From the NCBI GenBank assembly GCA_016870855.1, contig VGAF01000050.1, positions 1 through 7,893 of the forward strand: a stretch of 7,893 bases of DNA. The letters run 5' to 3'. The notes beneath the pieces were generated by a model. That model had not been told where the DNA came from and ran no database searches. It saw nothing but the letters and a program-made list of their open reading frames with translations. Each line of letters starts with the position of its first letter. Positions within the stretch are counted from its first letter, which is position 1. This DNA comes from Actinomycetota bacterium. Its GTDB lineage: Bacteria > Actinomycetota > Actinomycetes > Nanopelagicales > Nanopelagicaceae. This document shows positions 1 to 6,441 of the stretch, piece after piece. A program made the translations under genes and the position numbers.

Positions 1-391
1 AGTTCTTGGCGCGGCTAGAAATATTGAAGATGGTGGCTCACTAACGATTCTTGCAACAGCGCTCGTTGAGACTGGTTCGAAGATGGATGAAGTTATCTTC
101 GAAGAGTTCAAGGGAACTGGAAATATGGAGTTGAAGCTTGATCGTAAATTTGCCGACAAGCGCATCTTCCCAGCTGTTGATGTCGATGCTTCCGGAACGC
201 GTAAGGAAGAGATCCTTATGGGCCCAGAAGAATTGAATATCGTCTGGAAACTCCGTCGCGTTCTACATGCTCTTGATTCACAACAAGCCCTCGAGCTTTT
301 GCTTGAGAAGATGAAGGGCACGAAGTCCAATGTGGAGTTCTTGATGCAGGTCCAGAAGACCACCGTCGGCCCAGATCAAAACGGGAATTAG
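1..391 (+). CDS. rho: Transcription termination factor Rho, C-terminal part (5' end outside window)
   Basis: The reading frame is open from base 2 and ends at TAG 389-391, giving about 129 residues of the C-terminus. Rho is a homohexameric RNA-dependent ATPase/translocase that ends transcription of untranslated RNA in the cytoplasm. The visible part is the end of the RecA-like motor domain and closely follows the family: GAARNIEDGGSLTI, then TGSKMDEV (R-loop region that contacts RNA), EEFKGTGNMEL, and SGTRKEE, whose Arg (codon 200-202) aligns with the E. coli Arg366 finger that acts on the neighbouring subunit's ATP. The tail runs to a short DQNGN end. The N-terminal RNA-binding domain and Walker motifs lie upstream of the window. 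rpmE follows after 96 nt, as in other actinobacteria. Confidence 0.97.
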   Translation, partial: VLGAARNIEDGGSLTILATALVETGSKMDEVIFEEFKGTGNMELKLDRKFADKRIFPAVDVDASGTRKEEILMGPEELNIVWKLRRVLHALDSQQALELLLEKMKGTKSNVEFLMQVQKTTVGPDQNGN

Positions 392-487
392 CCCTTTTCC
401 AACTACCCGGGTAGCCTTCGCATCCGCTGGTTCACCGGCTCGCTTTAAACCCGAGTTGGACCCAGCTGAAAAAGTTAAGGAGAAGTA
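392..487 (+). promoter_or_regulatory. Structured rpmE leader, probable ribosomal protein L31 leader
   Basis: This rho-rpmE gap can fold in competing ways, seen by hand pairing. Helix A: CCAACT 399-404 plus CGGGT 408-412 pair with ACCCG 449-453 plus AGTTGG 454-459 (11 bp with a 3-nt bulge). Helix B uses the same 3' strand: GCTGG 426-430 with CCAGC 462-466, and CCGGCTCG 435-442 with CGAGTTGG 452-459. Helix C: CTTTTCC 394-400 pairs with GGAGAAG 479-485 (one G-U), covering most of the Shine-Dalgarno AAGGAG at 477-482. A cis-acting leader through which L31 represses its own translation is the natural reading. L31 leaders are described for actinobacteria, but I cannot confirm a covariance-model match. 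No promoter was identified. Confidence 0.5.
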
Positions 488-709
488 ATGAAGAACGAGA
501 TCCACCCAAATTATGGGGCGACCACTGTTACCTGTGGTTGCGGCGAGACCTTCCAAACTCGCTCAACAATCGAGTCCGGCTCACTATTCGTTGAAGTCTG
601 CTCGGTCTGCCATCCTTTTTATACCGGCAAGCAGCGCATCCTTGATACTGGTGGACGCGTAGCAAAATTCCAAGAGCGTATTCAGAAAGTAAAACCAACT
701 AAGAAGTAG
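488..709 (+). CDS. rpmE: Large ribosomal subunit protein bL31 (zinc-binding form)
   Basis: A 73-residue protein of the usual bL31 size. L31 sits on the 50S subunit and helps form the bridge to the 30S head. The N-terminus MKNEIHPNYG is the family signature. Four cysteines, C16 and C18 (CGC) and C38 and C41 (CSVC), are the ligands of the zinc-containing paralogue; the zinc-free paralogue lacks them. HPFYTGKQ and a basic tail (KVKPTKK) complete the family pattern. The ATG has a strong Shine-Dalgarno AAGGAG at 477-482 with 5-nt spacing. The gene lies 96 nt after rho behind a structured leader and is followed by an intrinsic terminator, so it may be controlled separately from prfA. In many bacteria the zinc form is exchanged for a C- paralogue under zinc starvation; no Zur site could be recognised here. 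Confidence 0.97.
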   Translation: MKNEIHPNYGATTVTCGCGETFQTRSTIESGSLFVEVCSVCHPFYTGKQRILDTGGRVAKFQERIQKVKPTKK

Positions 710-720
710 CTTTTTTAAAC

Positions 721-760
721 GAGACCGCATCTCCCGCATTTTGGGGCGCGGTCTCTTTTT
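721..760 (+). terminator. Intrinsic terminator after rpmE
   Basis: GAGACCGC (721-728) and GCGGTCTC (748-755) form a perfect 8-bp stem, directly followed by TTTTT (756-760) and an AT-rich run. The 19-nt loop can add a small CCC/GGG pairing (733-735 with 743-745). It begins 11 nt after the rpmE stop and separates rho-rpmE from the prfA operon. Confidence 0.9.
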
Positions 761-769
761 ATTTATATA
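741..769 (+). promoter_or_regulatory. Possible weak promoter for prfA
   Basis: TTGGGG (741-746) and TATATA (764-769) are separated by 17 nt and partly resemble -35 and -10 hexamers. A promoter is expected here because the preceding terminator would cut off upstream transcription, but the match is poor and the -35 candidate lies inside the terminator loop. TAGCTT (768-773) is another -10 candidate of the TANNNT type. Confidence 0.2.
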
Positions 770-803
770 GCTTTTAGTTTTGTCTGAGAGAAGGGAGCAA
801 GCG

Positions 804-1898
804 ATGAAGGAGAAGAGCACCGAGCGCTTTGCTTCTATGCCGGAAATTTTGAAGGAGTATGAATCACTTGAGGCCCAGATGGCCGATCCATCAATTCATG
901 CCGATCAAGGTAAAGCCCGCCAACTCGGTAAACGTTATGCCCAACTCGGCCCAATTATTGCCGGCTATCGCCAATATAAAAGTTGTGATGATGATTTGAA
1001 AGCAGCGAAAGATCTAGCTGATGTAGATCCAGAATTTGCTTCTGAGATTCCAGCGCTGGAATCTGCCTTGGCCCAAGCCGGTGAGAAATTAGAGGAGTTA
1101 TTACTTCCACGCGATCCAAATGATGATCGCGATGTAATTTTAGAAATCAAAGCAGGTGCGGGTGGTGATGAATCAGCCCTATTTGCAGGCGACTTACTCC
1201 GCATGTATCTCCGTTACGCTGAAAAGCAGGGTTGGAAGACTGAAATCATCGATGCCACTGAGAGCGACTTGGGTGGATATAAAGATGTCTCCGTTGCTGT
1301 CAAAGCGCGTGGGAATAGCGAGCCAGGAAGTGCACCATTCTCTAAATTGAAATTTGAAGGCGGCGTGCATCGGGTACAACGCGTTCCAGAAACTGAATCA
1401 CAGGGCAGAATCCATACCTCAGCCGCTGGCGTGCTGGTGCTACCTGAAGCGGAAGAAATTGATGTACAAGTAAATATGAATGAGTTACGTATCGATGTCT
1501 ATCGTTCATCTGGCCCAGGCGGACAGAGCGTTAATACAACCGATTCTGCGGTACGAATTACGCATATCCCCACCGGAATTGTTGTCTCCTGCCAGAACGA
1601 GAAGAGCCAATTACAGAATAAAGAATCCGCACTTCGGATTTTGCGCGCGCGACTTCTAGCCGCCGCCCAAGAAGCAGCCGATGCCGAAGCAGCTGCAACT
1701 AGAAAGAGCCAGGTTCGAACTGTTGATCGCTCGGAGCGAATTCGCACCTATAACTTCCCAGAAAATCGACTAACGGATCATCGCGTAAATTTCAAAGCAA
1801 ATAATTTGGATGCGGTTATTAATGGTGTATTAGATGAAGTTATTGGCGCACTTCTCGATGCGGATAAAGCTGAGAAGTTGGCCGCTGCGGAGGCGTAA
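804..1898 (+). CDS. prfA: Peptide chain release factor 1 (RF1)
   Basis: A 364-residue class I release factor that recognises UAA and UAG in the ribosomal A site and triggers hydrolysis of peptidyl-tRNA. The codon-recognition tripeptide is P-E-T at about residues 195-197 (in RVPETESQGR), the PxT form that marks RF1; RF2 would have SPF. The catalytic GGQ is at about residues 239-241 in SSGPGGQSVN. The N-terminal helical domain 1 and the C-terminal basic region (TYNFPENRLTDHR) are complete, and the length is normal. I chose ATG 804 because AGAAGGGAG at 789-797 sits 6 nt upstream. An in-frame TTG at 780 would add 8 residues but has no ribosome-binding site. prmC, which methylates the GGQ glutamine, follows immediately. 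Confidence 0.97.
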   Translation: MKEKSTERFASMPEILKEYESLEAQMADPSIHADQGKARQLGKRYAQLGPIIAGYRQYKSCDDDLKAAKDLADVDPEFASEIPALESALAQAGEKLEELLLPRDPNDDRDVILEIKAGAGGDESALFAGDLLRMYLRYAEKQGWKTEIIDATESDLGGYKDVSVAVKARGNSEPGSAPFSKLKFEGGVHRVQRVPETESQGRIHTSAAGVLVLPEAEEIDVQVNMNELRIDVYRSSGPGGQSVNTTDSAVRITHIPTGIVVSCQNEKSQLQNKESALRILRARLLAAAQEAADAEAAATRKSQVRTVDRSERIRTYNFPENRLTDHRVNFKANNLDAVINGVLDEVIGALLDADKAEKLAAAEA

Positions 1899-1901
1899 TT
1901 G

Positions 1902-2801
1902 ATGCCCAATCAGTTAGGCCTAAAAGATAAATTGAGAGCCGCTCGCTACGAGTTAGCTGAGGCCGCTATCCCAGAAGTTGATGCTGAATTGTTGGCAGCT
2001 TTTGTTCTTGGGGTTGGCAGGATGGAGCTGCACGCGAAGGAATTTAATTTCTCACCCGAACAAGAAGCTGAATTCATAAATCTAATCTCGGAGCGAAAAT
2101 CTGGGATCCCGGTCCAATATCTAACTGGCGAAGCTCACTTTCGTTATCTAACTTTTGATGTTGGCCCCGGAGTATTAATTCCGAGACCAGAAACAGAATT
2201 GCTTGTCGATGCTGCGTTAGTTGAGATCGAGCGGATCCAATCTTCCGCTACTTGGCGAACTGGGAGTCGCACATCGGTAGTTGATTTAGGAGCGGGAAGC
2301 GGCGCAATTGCGGTCTCAATTGCCGATGAAGCGCGTAAGCGAAACCTCGCTGTCCAAGTCGTCGCGGTGGAGAGCCAGGGCGAGGCCCTAACTTGGCTAG
2401 AGCGAAATATCGCGAAACACGATGTCGATGTCCGAGTGGTCAAGAGCGACGTTGCCACAGCTCTCGATGGAATCAAGTGCGATTTAGTTGTAACGAACCC
2501 GCCTTACGTTCCCGATGGCTCAACGCTGCCAAGAGAAGTTCTTAGCCACGAACCAGCCACCGCGCTCTTTGGCGGAATCGCAGGAATTGAAATTCCGTCA
2601 CAATTTATTGAGAGCGCAACGCGAATCCTTAAGCCAGGCGGTTTTCTAGTACTCGAGCACCATGAATCTCAACTAGAAACTCTTGCAGCGCTGCTAGCGC
2701 CGGACTACTTTGAGATCGCCCACTTCAAAGATTTAGCCGACCGTCCAAGGTGGTTGACGGCTCGGAGAAGTGGTTCGGATGGAATTAGAGAGAGAAGGTG
2801 A
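1902..2801 (+). CDS. prmC: Release factor glutamine methyltransferase PrmC (HemK)
   Basis: About 299 residues. PrmC uses S-adenosylmethionine to N5-methylate the glutamine of the GGQ motif in RF1 and RF2, which speeds termination. Visible parts are an N-terminal helical release-factor-binding domain with the QYLTGEAHF segment (about 72-80), PRPETELL (about 94-101), the SAM-binding loop DLGAGSGAIA (about 128-137), and the catalytic NPPY at about 199-202 that grips the target amide. The start is ambiguous: TTG 1899 directly abuts the prfA stop, while ATG 1902 is one codon later. Shine-Dalgarno GGAGG at 1889-1893 is 5 nt from the first and 8 nt from the second; I prefer the ATG. The near-zero gap to prfA implies translational coupling of enzyme and substrate. 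An older misassignment of HemK to heme oxidation should be ignored. Confidence 0.95.
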   Translation: MPNQLGLKDKLRAARYELAEAAIPEVDAELLAAFVLGVGRMELHAKEFNFSPEQEAEFINLISERKSGIPVQYLTGEAHFRYLTFDVGPGVLIPRPETELLVDAALVEIERIQSSATWRTGSRTSVVDLGAGSGAIAVSIADEARKRNLAVQVVAVESQGEALTWLERNIAKHDVDVRVVKSDVATALDGIKCDLVVTNPPYVPDGSTLPREVLSHEPATALFGGIAGIEIPSQFIESATRILKPGGFLVLEHHESQLETLAALLAPDYFEIAHFKDLADRPRWLTARRSGSDGIRERR

Positions 2802-2804
2802 GTA

Positions 2805-3467
2805 ATGGCTGAAACAATCTCGCTCACAGAATTAGTTTCTGCTGGATCTGATTTATCCGAAGAGGTAATAAAGGCGGTAGAAGCGCTTCGCGAAGGTCGA
2901 TTGATTATTGCCGCAATCGAACATGCTTATGTCTTTATCGCTGATGCTTTTAATCATGGCGCAGTAAAGAAGATGCACATTCTTCGTGGAGATGCCCTTG
3001 GAGTCGCTGCGCAAGTCATCGTAGGAGATGTAAAGACTGCAACAGGAATTACTAATGAATTTGGTCCTACCACCCAATCAATTTGTGAAAAGTTCTGGCC
3101 TGGATTGTTAACTTTGAGTATTGCACCAGCCCAAGGACTCGTCTGGGATCTAGGTGATGCAAGATCACTTGATGAGATTGCGATTCGAGTTCCTGCTTCT
3201 GATTTCTTACAGAGAGTAGCACTTGTTGCCGGCCCGCTTGCAATGGCCTCGGCAAATAGAGCGGGAATGCCACCAAAGCGACGCGGACCGCTCTTTCCAG
3301 CCCTCGATGCGGATTATGCATATTTCTTCGATGCTGGTGAATTAGCTGAGGGCCCAACAAGCACCGTAATCTCTGTGAAATCTGATGGGATCACGCTGAA
3401 GCGAGTGGGAGCGATATCACTCGCCGAACTACGTTCGGTAACCCCGAATATCGCTGTTCCAGCCTAA
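2805..3467 (+). CDS. Sua5/YciO/YrdC/YwlC-family protein lacking the usual threonylcarbamoyl-AMP synthase motifs
   Basis: A 220-residue homologue of TsaC/Sua5 (YwlC), the enzyme that makes threonylcarbamoyl-AMP for the t6A modification of ANN-decoding tRNAs. Homology is clear: EALREGRLII near 26-35, ADAFNHGAV near 46-54, FWPGLLTLSIAP near 98-108, VWDLGDA near 113-119, the SAN motif S149-A-N151, and STVISV near 186-191 followed by LKRVGAIS. The position between prmC and glyA also matches other actinobacteria. However, the usual PTDTVYG is A-I-E-H-A-Y-V at residues 37-43, and the K-x-R that binds substrate is R61-G-D63, with the following proline-rich NPL-type segment also gone. The alignment I make with remembered family members needs no gaps, so this is substitution rather than frameshift. 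The start ATG has AAGGTGAG at 2795-2802, overlapping the prmC end with a 3-nt gap between genes. It is probably not a standard TC-AMP synthase; its real role is unknown. Confidence 0.85.
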   Translation: MAETISLTELVSAGSDLSEEVIKAVEALREGRLIIAAIEHAYVFIADAFNHGAVKKMHILRGDALGVAAQVIVGDVKTATGITNEFGPTTQSICEKFWPGLLTLSIAPAQGLVWDLGDARSLDEIAIRVPASDFLQRVALVAGPLAMASANRAGMPPKRRGPLFPALDADYAYFFDAGELAEGPTSTVISVKSDGITLKRVGAISLAELRSVTPNIAVPA

Positions 3468-3470
3468 GAT
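3465..3470 (+). promoter_or_regulatory. Candidate -10 element for a leaderless glyA transcript
   Basis: TAAGAT matches the TANNNT form of the actinobacterial -10 element. Its last base is separated by 7 nt from the A of the glyA ATG at 3478, which is where transcription would begin for a leaderless mRNA. The first three bases are also the stop codon of the upstream gene, so part of the match is forced. No convincing -35 was found. Confidence 0.35.
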
Positions 3471-3477
3471 TCCCGCC

Positions 3478-4740
3478 ATGTCGCAATTCTTTGGCGCTGA
3501 TTTTGATCAACTTCAATCGCAAGATCCCGAGATTGCCGCAATTCTCCTCTCTGAATTAGATCGGCAACGTAAGAACCTCCAATTAATTGCAAGTGAGAAT
3601 TTCACTTCACCAGCTGTGCTAACTGCGCTGGGCTCAACGCTCTCTAATAAATATGCCGAGGGTTATCCTGGGAAACGTTATTACGGAGGGTGCGAAGAAG
3701 TTGATAAAGCCGAAGTGATTGGTATCGAGCGGGCCAAAGAATTGTTTGGCGCAGAACACGCAAATCTTCAACCTCATTCCGGCGCAAGCGCCAACGTCGC
3801 CGTTTATCAAGCATTCACAAAGCCTGGAGATACAGTCCTTGCGATGTCGTTACCTCATGGCGGCCACTTAACCCATGGATCTAAAGTAAATTTCTCGGGA
3901 AAGTGGTTTAACGTCGAGTCGTATGGCGTTAGAAAAGATGATGAGTTAATCGATTACAACGAATTGCGCGAGACGGCTAAGCGAGTTCGTCCAAAGATGA
4001 TCTGTTCTGGCGCAACCGCGTATCCACGGTTAATTGATTTTAAAATCATTCGAGAGATCTGCGATGAGGTCGGTGCGATTATGTGGGTCGATGCCGCACA
4101 CTTCATCGGTTTAGTTGCCGGAAAAGCGATTCCATCACCAGTTCCCTATGCCGATGTCGTCTCATTTACTACCCATAAAGTTTTGCGCGGCCCACGCGGT
4201 GGAATGATCCTCTCTAAAGCAGCGCATGCTGCTGCGATTGATAAAGCGGTATTTCCTGGCATGCAGGGCGGGCCAATTATGAGCGCCGTTGCAGCTAAAG
4301 CGATTGCGCTAAAAGAGTGTCTGGATAGCTCTTATCAGGATTACGCCAAGCAGGTAATTGTGAACTGTAAAGCCTTGGCTAGCGCTCTTGAGAAAGAGGG
4401 CATGCGCGCAGTTTCCGGCGGAACCGATACGCATCTTGCTCTTATTGATATTCGGAGCACTGGAATTAATGGAAAAGTTGCCGATGAGCGTTGTGGCAAG
4501 TCTGGAATTACCCTAAATAAGAATGCGATTCCTTATGATCCAGAAACTCCGGCTGTCACGAGCGGAATTCGCGTTGGAACCCCTGCGGTAACAACTCAAG
4601 GTATGAGCGTTACTGAGATGCCGATAATCGCCTCACTTATTGCGCGCGCTATAAAGGATGGAGCCGATGATGCGAAGGCGGCCGCTATCCGCAGCGAGGT
4701 CAACGCCTTAACGGCGAAGTTCCCTGTTTATCCACGGTAA
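3478..4740 (+). CDS. glyA: Serine hydroxymethyltransferase
   Basis: A 420-residue, PLP-dependent cytoplasmic enzyme that interconverts serine plus tetrahydrofolate with glycine plus 5,10-methylene-tetrahydrofolate, the main one-carbon source for purine, thymidylate and methionine synthesis. Signatures in order: LIASENFTS (36-44), NKYAEGYPGKRYYGG (57-71), HSGASAN (100-106), VDAAH with the PLP-contacting D205 and H208, TTHK with Schiff-base lysine K234 followed by the glycine-rich RGPRGG, and SGIRVGTPA whose R365 should bind the substrate carboxylate. Length is normal. The start fits the usual N-terminus, but no Shine-Dalgarno precedes it: the upstream bases are GATTCCCGCC. Either it is leaderless (TAAGAT at 3465-3470) or it depends on ribosomes ending 10 nt upstream. 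Its stop overlaps the next start by one base (TAATG). Confidence 0.97.
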   Translation: MSQFFGADFDQLQSQDPEIAAILLSELDRQRKNLQLIASENFTSPAVLTALGSTLSNKYAEGYPGKRYYGGCEEVDKAEVIGIERAKELFGAEHANLQPHSGASANVAVYQAFTKPGDTVLAMSLPHGGHLTHGSKVNFSGKWFNVESYGVRKDDELIDYNELRETAKRVRPKMICSGATAYPRLIDFKIIREICDEVGAIMWVDAAHFIGLVAGKAIPSPVPYADVVSFTTHKVLRGPRGGMILSKAAHAAAIDKAVFPGMQGGPIMSAVAAKAIALKECLDSSYQDYAKQVIVNCKALASALEKEGMRAVSGGTDTHLALIDIRSTGINGKVADERCGKSGITLNKNAIPYDPETPAVTSGIRVGTPAVTTQGMSVTEMPIIASLIARAIKDGADDAKAAAIRSEVNALTAKFPVYPR

Positions 4741-5822
4741 TGCGCGAGTACTCCTTAACGCTCTTCATAGCAGCAACTCTTACCTACATGCTCACTCCGA
4801 TTGTTCGGAATTTTGCACTGCGTTTTCGCGCCGTAGCCCAAGTCCGAGAGCGCGATATCCACACCGAGACCACGCCTCGGTGGGGCGGCGTTGCGATGTG
4901 GCTCGCGATGGCAGCCACGCTGCTAGCCGTACAGAACTTAGAGTTAGTAGGAAAGGCATATAGCCGAGAATTACTAGGAATCTTCCTTGCGGGAACATTT
5001 GTACTCGTTATTGGCATGCTTGATGATCGCTATGAACTAGATGCGATCACCAAACTCGCAGGGCAAGGCCTAGCTGCTGGAATCTTGTTGATTTTTGGGA
5101 TCCAACTTCTCTGGTTACCAATTAATGGAATCATTATTTTGCCGACCAATATTGGCCAATTTCTAACGGTTCTTGTTGTGATGATAATTATCAACGCTGT
5201 GAATTTCGTAGATGGAATGGATGGGTTGGCTACTGGGATCGTGGGAATTTCAGCTGCAGCCTTCTTTGGTTTTGCTTATCTACTCGCGGTAGAAAATGGC
5301 TTTAGCCGCGCTGGCGCACCTTCACTTGCAACAGCGATAGTGATTGGGATCTGCCTTGGTTTCTTGCCTCATAACATCTATCCAGCGCGGATTTTTATGG
5401 GGGATTCCGGATCGATGTTTCTCGGGTTATTGCTCGCAGCCTCAGCAATCACATTGATGGGCCAGATTGATGCGAATGCAGTCTTTGCCGAAGATATCGG
5501 GCCAGCGGCCCTTCCATTACTTCTTCCCTTTGCAGTTCTTGCGGTTCCACTTCTTGATTTTGGGCTCGCTATCTTGCGCAGACTCCGTCAGGGAAAGTCA
5601 CCATTTGCACCGGATAAAGAGCACTTACACCACAAACTTATGAAGTTAGGTAACTCACAACAACGCACCGCGGTAATTCTCTACTTTGCAACTGCGATGT
5701 TAGCGATCCCCGCGATGCTATCCGCCTTTGTTCCAGTCTGGTTAGCCTTCTGCGCTGGACCAGTTCTGTTTCTCTTTGCCTTTGCGATAACTAAACGAAG
5801 TAAATCGACAACTGGAGTGTGA
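4740..5822 (+). CDS. wecA: Polyprenyl-phosphate GlcNAc-1-phosphate transferase (WecA/Rfe/TagO family)
   Basis: A 360-residue multi-pass membrane enzyme of the MraY/WecA family, with roughly ten hydrophobic segments. It transfers a sugar-1-phosphate, usually GlcNAc-1-P from UDP-GlcNAc, to undecaprenyl or decaprenyl phosphate on the cytoplasmic face and starts assembly of a cell-envelope glycopolymer. Motifs: TPRWGG (45-50), the aspartate pair GMLDD (D95, D96), NFVDGMDGLATG (155-166) with D158 and D161, MGDSG (220-224), and HLHHK (295-299), the WecA-type HxHH loop that contacts the nucleotide sugar. The location next to the atp operon matches Rv1302 (rfe) of Mycobacterium from memory. MraY is less likely because the cell-division gene context is absent. 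It has no clear Shine-Dalgarno; the 1-nt overlap with glyA suggests reinitiation. The exact acceptor lipid and final polymer cannot be told. Confidence 0.9.
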   Translation: MREYSLTLFIAATLTYMLTPIVRNFALRFRAVAQVRERDIHTETTPRWGGVAMWLAMAATLLAVQNLELVGKAYSRELLGIFLAGTFVLVIGMLDDRYELDAITKLAGQGLAAGILLIFGIQLLWLPINGIIILPTNIGQFLTVLVVMIIINAVNFVDGMDGLATGIVGISAAAFFGFAYLLAVENGFSRAGAPSLATAIVIGICLGFLPHNIYPARIFMGDSGSMFLGLLLAASAITLMGQIDANAVFAEDIGPAALPLLLPFAVLAVPLLDFGLAILRRLRQGKSPFAPDKEHLHHKLMKLGNSQQRTAVILYFATAMLAIPAMLSAFVPVWLAFCAGPVLFLFAFAITKRSKSTTGV

Positions 5823-6253
5823 AGCTACAAATGGAGAATTCAAATAGCGCAATGTGGCGCGGCGCCCTAATTCCATCAGTTGTAGTAACTATTCTCGCTG
5901 CGGTCATATCTTGGTTTGCCTCAGGAACGAGCGGGTTATTTGGAGCGCTCCTTGCATCTTTCACAGTTCTAATTTTCTTTTCTGTATCGATGTTGGTCGC
6001 AAAGTTCACTAAGGATGTAAATCCAATTGCAACGATGGCGCTTGCGATGTTCTCTTACTTCACCAAGCTCTTCTTCATGGCGCTCTTCTTGATTGCGGTG
6101 ACTCGCCTGACCTCTCCAGAGAGCGTGGATCGAAGGGCCTTTGGAGTGAGCGCGCTTGCAATCGCTTTCACCTGGTTAGGCGGGGAAGTTAGGGCCTTCC
6201 TGAGGCTACGGTTACAGTTACCTCTTCCGGGAGAGGGGAGCGATAGAAAATGA
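5819..6253 (+). CDS. atpI: AtpI-like membrane protein of the ATP synthase operon
   Basis: A 144-residue protein with four hydrophobic segments, at about residues 15-35, 39-61, 68-93 and 109-125, ending in a basic tail. Position between wecA and the F0 genes and the four-helix layout fit the ATP synthase protein I group (counterpart of Rv1303 in Mycobacterium, from memory). AtpI proteins are not part of the finished enzyme; they help c-ring assembly or, in alkaliphilic Bacillus together with AtpZ, Mg2+/Ca2+ supply. Sequence conservation in this family is low, so the assignment rests mainly on topology and context. The start is uncertain: GTG 5819 overlaps the wecA stop by 4 nt (GTGA), while ATG 5831 would remove four residues; neither has a well-spaced Shine-Dalgarno. 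The 3' end overlaps the next gene by 4 nt. Confidence 0.75.
   Translation: MKLQMENSNSAMWRGALIPSVVVTILAAVISWFASGTSGLFGALLASFTVLIFFSVSMLVAKFTKDVNPIATMALAMFSYFTKLFFMALFLIAVTRLTSPESVDRRAFGVSALAIAFTWLGGEVRAFLRLRLQLPLPGEGSDRK
6221..6236 (+). promoter_or_regulatory. Small hairpin overlapping the atpZ ribosome-binding site
   Basis: CCTCTT (6221-6226) pairs with GAGAGG (6231-6236), one G-U pair, around a CCGG loop. The 3' arm includes the start of the purine-rich Shine-Dalgarno AGGGGAG (6234-6240) of the next gene. Ribosomes finishing atpI would melt it, so it could make atpZ translation depend on atpI translation. It lies inside coding sequence, and the pairing is short enough to be chance. Confidence 0.35.
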
Positions 6254-6441
6254 GTGCGAAGAATGATGAGAATGCTTTCTGGACCATCTTTGGTTACATG
6301 CTCTCTGGCCTTCTTATCTGGGGCGGTATTGGTTATGGCCTGGATTGGTGGCTCGATACCGATTTCTTTCTTCTTGGGGGGCTCCTGCTTGGAATGGGTT
6401 CGGCCCTCTATCTGATCTGGCTCCGGTTCGGCCGAGAGTAG
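6250..6441 (+). CDS. atpZ: AtpZ/AtpI-family small membrane protein
   Basis: A 63-residue protein that is essentially a two-helix membrane hairpin: helix 1 at about 11-33 with G-rich spacing (GYMLSGLLIWGGIGYGLDWWL), a short D-T-D turn, and helix 2 at about 39-58 ending in WLRFGRE. The G-x-G-x-G-x-D pattern at the end of helix 1 is typical of AtpZ/AtpI-family proteins that precede atpB. The role is probably accessory to ATP synthase assembly or ion supply; it is not a structural subunit. Start ATG 6250 overlaps the atpI stop (ATGA) and has AGGGGAG at 6234-6240 with 9-nt spacing. The family is assigned by pattern and context, with no catalytic residues to test. Confidence 0.7.
   Translation: MSAKNDENAFWTIFGYMLSGLLIWGGIGYGLDWWLDTDFFLLGGLLLGMGSALYLIWLRFGRE

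Noticed and set aside
403..414. Perfect 12-bp palindrome CTACCCGGGTAG after rho, as a possible protein-binding operator
   Set aside because: Its bases are accounted for by the rpmE leader helix (CGGGT with ACCCG), no second copy was found near any other gene, and a single palindrome of this length is weak evidence for an operator.
278..556. Minus-strand frame of 92 codons over the rho end and rpmE
   Set aside because: It is antisense to two strongly conserved genes and has no recognisable motif; it is a shadow of their codon use.
780..803. TTG 780 as the prfA start
   Set aside because: It lacks a Shine-Dalgarno and lies just after the terminator, whereas ATG 804 has a good, well-spaced one that would fall inside the longer coding sequence.
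2805..3467. Sua5-like gene as a frameshifted pseudogene
   Set aside because: The frame is continuous at normal length, alignment with the remembered family needs no gaps through the altered motifs, and the gene has a good ribosome-binding site and its syntenic position.
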